From contig DDHX01000064.1 of NCBI GenBank assembly GCA_002338255.1, positions 138,885-145,903 of the forward strand: DNA of 7,019 nucleotides, written 5' to 3'. The notes beneath the pieces are model-generated. The model ran no database searches, was not told the origin of the DNA, and saw nothing but the letters and a program-made list of their open reading frames with translations. The translations under genes and the position numbers were made by a program. This DNA comes from Ruminococcaceae bacterium UBA1865 (GTDB lineage Bacteria > Bacillota > Clostridia > Oscillospirales > Acutalibacteraceae). Position 1 is the stretch's first letter. The number at the start of each line of letters is the position of its first letter. This document shows positions 5,441 through 7,019 of the stretch, piece after piece.

Positions 5441-6352
5441 ATGAATTTTCAAACTCAGGGGCTCACAAAAAGCTTCGGTGAAAAACAAGTGCTGCAAAAT
5501 GTAGATTTGCAGACGCAAAGCGGCCGTGCACTCGGTTTGTTGGGACGTAACGGTGCCGGTAAAACTACGACCATACGCATTATCATGGGTGTATTTCCAC
5601 CGGATAGCGGCAAGGTATTAATGGACGGTGAGCCGATTCACCGTCGGCGCATCAATATCGGATATCTGCCGGAGGAACGTGGGCTATACCCTAAAAAACC
5701 GATTTTGGAGCAGCTGCTCTATTTAGCTGAACTGCGCGGCGTAAGTGCGAAAAACGCAAAAGCATCCGCTGTCCGCTGGCTTGACCGGCTCGAGATGGGC
5801 GAATACATAAACAAAAGGCTTGATACGCTGAGCAAGGGCAATCAGCAAAAAATCCAGCTCGCGGCCACGCTGATTACCGACCCGGAGTTTGTGATCCTTG
5901 ATGAACCCTTCTCCGGCCTTGACCCTGTCAACGCAATGATGCTCAAGGATGTGGTTAAGGAATTGATTGCACAGGGAAAAGTCGTATTGTTTTCGAGCCA
6001 TCAAATGAATTATGTCGAGGAATTCTGTGACAGTATTGCAATTTTAAACAAAGGTAAAATTGTGATTTCCGGCGATATCAAGGAGATTAAACGTTCCTAT
6101 GATCGCAGCAAGATTGTCGTTTCTTCCCCACAAAGGGAGAAAATCGACGCGTTCTGCCGCGAAAAGCTAACGGATATTGTTGTAAAAACGAGTGAACTTG
6201 GTGACTCGTTAAAAATAAAAATGAAGTCTGCCGACTGTAAGGGCGCCTTGATTTCAGCGCTTGCGGCACAGGAGTTTGATTTGGACGGCATCAGGGTCTT
6301 TGAACCGTCACTCAATGATATTTTTGTAGAATACACGGAGGACGCAATATGA
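5441..6352 (+). CDS. NatA/YhaQ-like ABC transporter ATP-binding protein
   Basis: A 303-residue ATPase of an ABC exporter, acting at the inner face of the membrane with the permease that follows. Motifs in order: Walker A GRNGAGKTT (35-43), INIGYLPEERGLYP (71-84) in the Q-loop region where Glu stands for the usual Gln, signature LSKGNQQK (130-137), Walker B FVILDEPFSGLDP (150-162), and H187 in FSSHQM. The C-terminal extension from about 215 ends with FEPSLNDIFVEYTED (287-301), the DUF4162-type tail of this subfamily. YLPEERGLYP and LSKGNQQK are typical of NatA/YhaQ proteins, some of which export sodium; the substrate here is not established. A GTG at 5435 is in frame, but AGGAGG at 5429-5434 abuts it and is 6 nt from the ATG at 5441, which is chosen. 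The stop overlaps the permease start as ATGA. Confidence 0.93.
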   Translation: MNFQTQGLTKSFGEKQVLQNVDLQTQSGRALGLLGRNGAGKTTTIRIIMGVFPPDSGKVLMDGEPIHRRRINIGYLPEERGLYPKKPILEQLLYLAELRGVSAKNAKASAVRWLDRLEMGEYINKRLDTLSKGNQQKIQLAATLITDPEFVILDEPFSGLDPVNAMMLKDVVKELIAQGKVVLFSSHQMNYVEEFCDSIAILNKGKIVISGDIKEIKRSYDRSKIVVSSPQREKIDAFCREKLTDIVVKTSELGDSLKIKMKSADCKGALISALAAQEFDLDGIRVFEPSLNDIFVEYTEDAI

Positions 6353-7019
6353 AGCAGTTTTGGACAGTGTTTAAATTTGAATTTAAAAATTACGCCAAAA
6401 ACAAGGCGTTTATCATTCTTACTCTTTTACTGGTCGTCGGTGTCGGAGTAGTACTTTCCATTCCGCGTATTCAGGCGGCCATCGGTTCCAAGAATGAACA
6501 GAGCGCGCCCACTGAGAAAACGGTGATTGCTTTAGCGGATAAAACCGGAACAGATGCCAATGCGACTGCCGCGTTTTTTGCGTCCGCAATGAAGGACACA
6601 GAATTCAAGGTAACGGATAAGAGCGTTGACGAACTGAAAAAGGCTGTTGACAACGATGAATACAGCAGTGCGATTGTTCTTAATTCTAACTTAAATTACA
6701 CACATATCGTCAAAAATGTAGGAATGTACAACAGCTTTGACACGCAGTTTAATGAGATTCTGCTTGCAAAATATCGAAGTGAAACCCTTTCTAAATTAGG
6801 GGTTTCGCAAAATGACGCAAATAGCCTTTTAAGCGCGGCGGTGCAGGTTGACACGGTGCAAACGAGTTCCGGTAAGGATCAGATGCAGAATTTCTTCTAC
6901 ACTTATATTTTGATTTTTGCACTCTATATGGCTATTTTACTTTACGGCCAATTTGTCGCAACAAGTGTCGCAACGGAGAAAAGCAGCCGCGCAATGGAAC
7001 TTTTAATCACTTCAACCGA
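6349..7019 (+). CDS. NatB-like ABC transporter permease, 3' end outside window
   Basis: The first 223 residues of an ABC-2 type permease; the gene continues past the right edge. Residues 18-39 form the first membrane helix (KNKAFIILTLLLVV...), followed by a long extracytoplasmic domain of about 140 residues (40-180), rich in charged residues. A second membrane helix is at about 183-203 and leads to VATSVATEKSSRAMELLITS (203-222), which matches the EEKSSR-xxE-LL-S motif of NatB/ABC2 permeases. This topology is typical of NatB, the partner of NatA. The ATG at 6349 overlaps the ATPase stop by 4 nt, and GGAGG at 6337-6341 with a 7-nt spacer supports it. An opposite-strand frame at 6471-6653 is a shadow. 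Confidence 0.92.
   Translation, partial: MKQFWTVFKFEFKNYAKNKAFIILTLLLVVGVGVVLSIPRIQAAIGSKNEQSAPTEKTVIALADKTGTDANATAAFFASAMKDTEFKVTDKSVDELKKAVDNDEYSSAIVLNSNLNYTHIVKNVGMYNSFDTQFNEILLAKYRSETLSKLGVSQNDANSLLSAAVQVDTVQTSSGKDQMQNFFYTYILIFALYMAILLYGQFVATSVATEKSSRAMELLITST

Noticed and set aside
6087..6336. Minus-strand frames inside the NatA-like gene
   Set aside because: Antisense shadows of a well-supported ATPase gene with no start signals or recognisable motifs.

Overview
The window looks like chromosomal DNA from a motile, low-to-mid-GC Gram-positive bacterium of the Clostridia, perhaps Oscillospiraceae/Ruminococcaceae-like. This is an inference from strong AGGAGG-type ribosome binding sites, TTGACA/TATAAT-type promoters, a MotA/MotB stator pair, and two small regulator-plus-ABC-exporter cassettes of types common in that class. 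No rRNA, tRNA, CRISPR array, transposase or phage gene is visible.

Region by region. Positions 1-1936 (minus strand) hold a three-gene operon read leftwards: a YtrA-type GntR repressor, a YtrB-like ABC ATPase, and a multi-spanning membrane protein cut by the left edge of the window. The genes overlap or nearly touch. The operon has a near-consensus sigma-A promoter whose -10 box lies on a perfect 9-bp inverted repeat, a likely autoregulatory operator. Positions 1937-2243 are non-coding apart from this promoter; they also hold a compact nested inverted-repeat element (2030-2087) and a GC-rich terminator hairpin (2123-2158).

Positions 2244-4390 (minus strand) hold motA, motB and a cytidylate-kinase-like gene read as one likely operon. 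MotA and MotB form the ion-driven stator of the flagellar motor. The third gene belongs to a nucleotide-kinase-like family but is short and has lost the usual Gly-Arg of a conserved motif. The 325-bp gap 4391-4715 carries a sigma-A promoter for motA, a possible sigma-D (flagellar) promoter further upstream, and a near-consensus promoter facing right with repeated AATGTAAA boxes.

Positions 4716-7019 (plus strand) hold an XRE-type regulator, an overlapping four-helix membrane protein, then, after a second promoter with its own 8-bp inverted repeat, a NatA-like ATPase and a NatB-like permease cut by the right edge. The likely overall picture is two independently regulated ABC export/defence-type cassettes flanking a flagellar stator operon. 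I see no clearly new system. The most checkable oddities are the degenerate kinase gene attached to motAB, the nested repeat element and the three promoter-overlapping operators.
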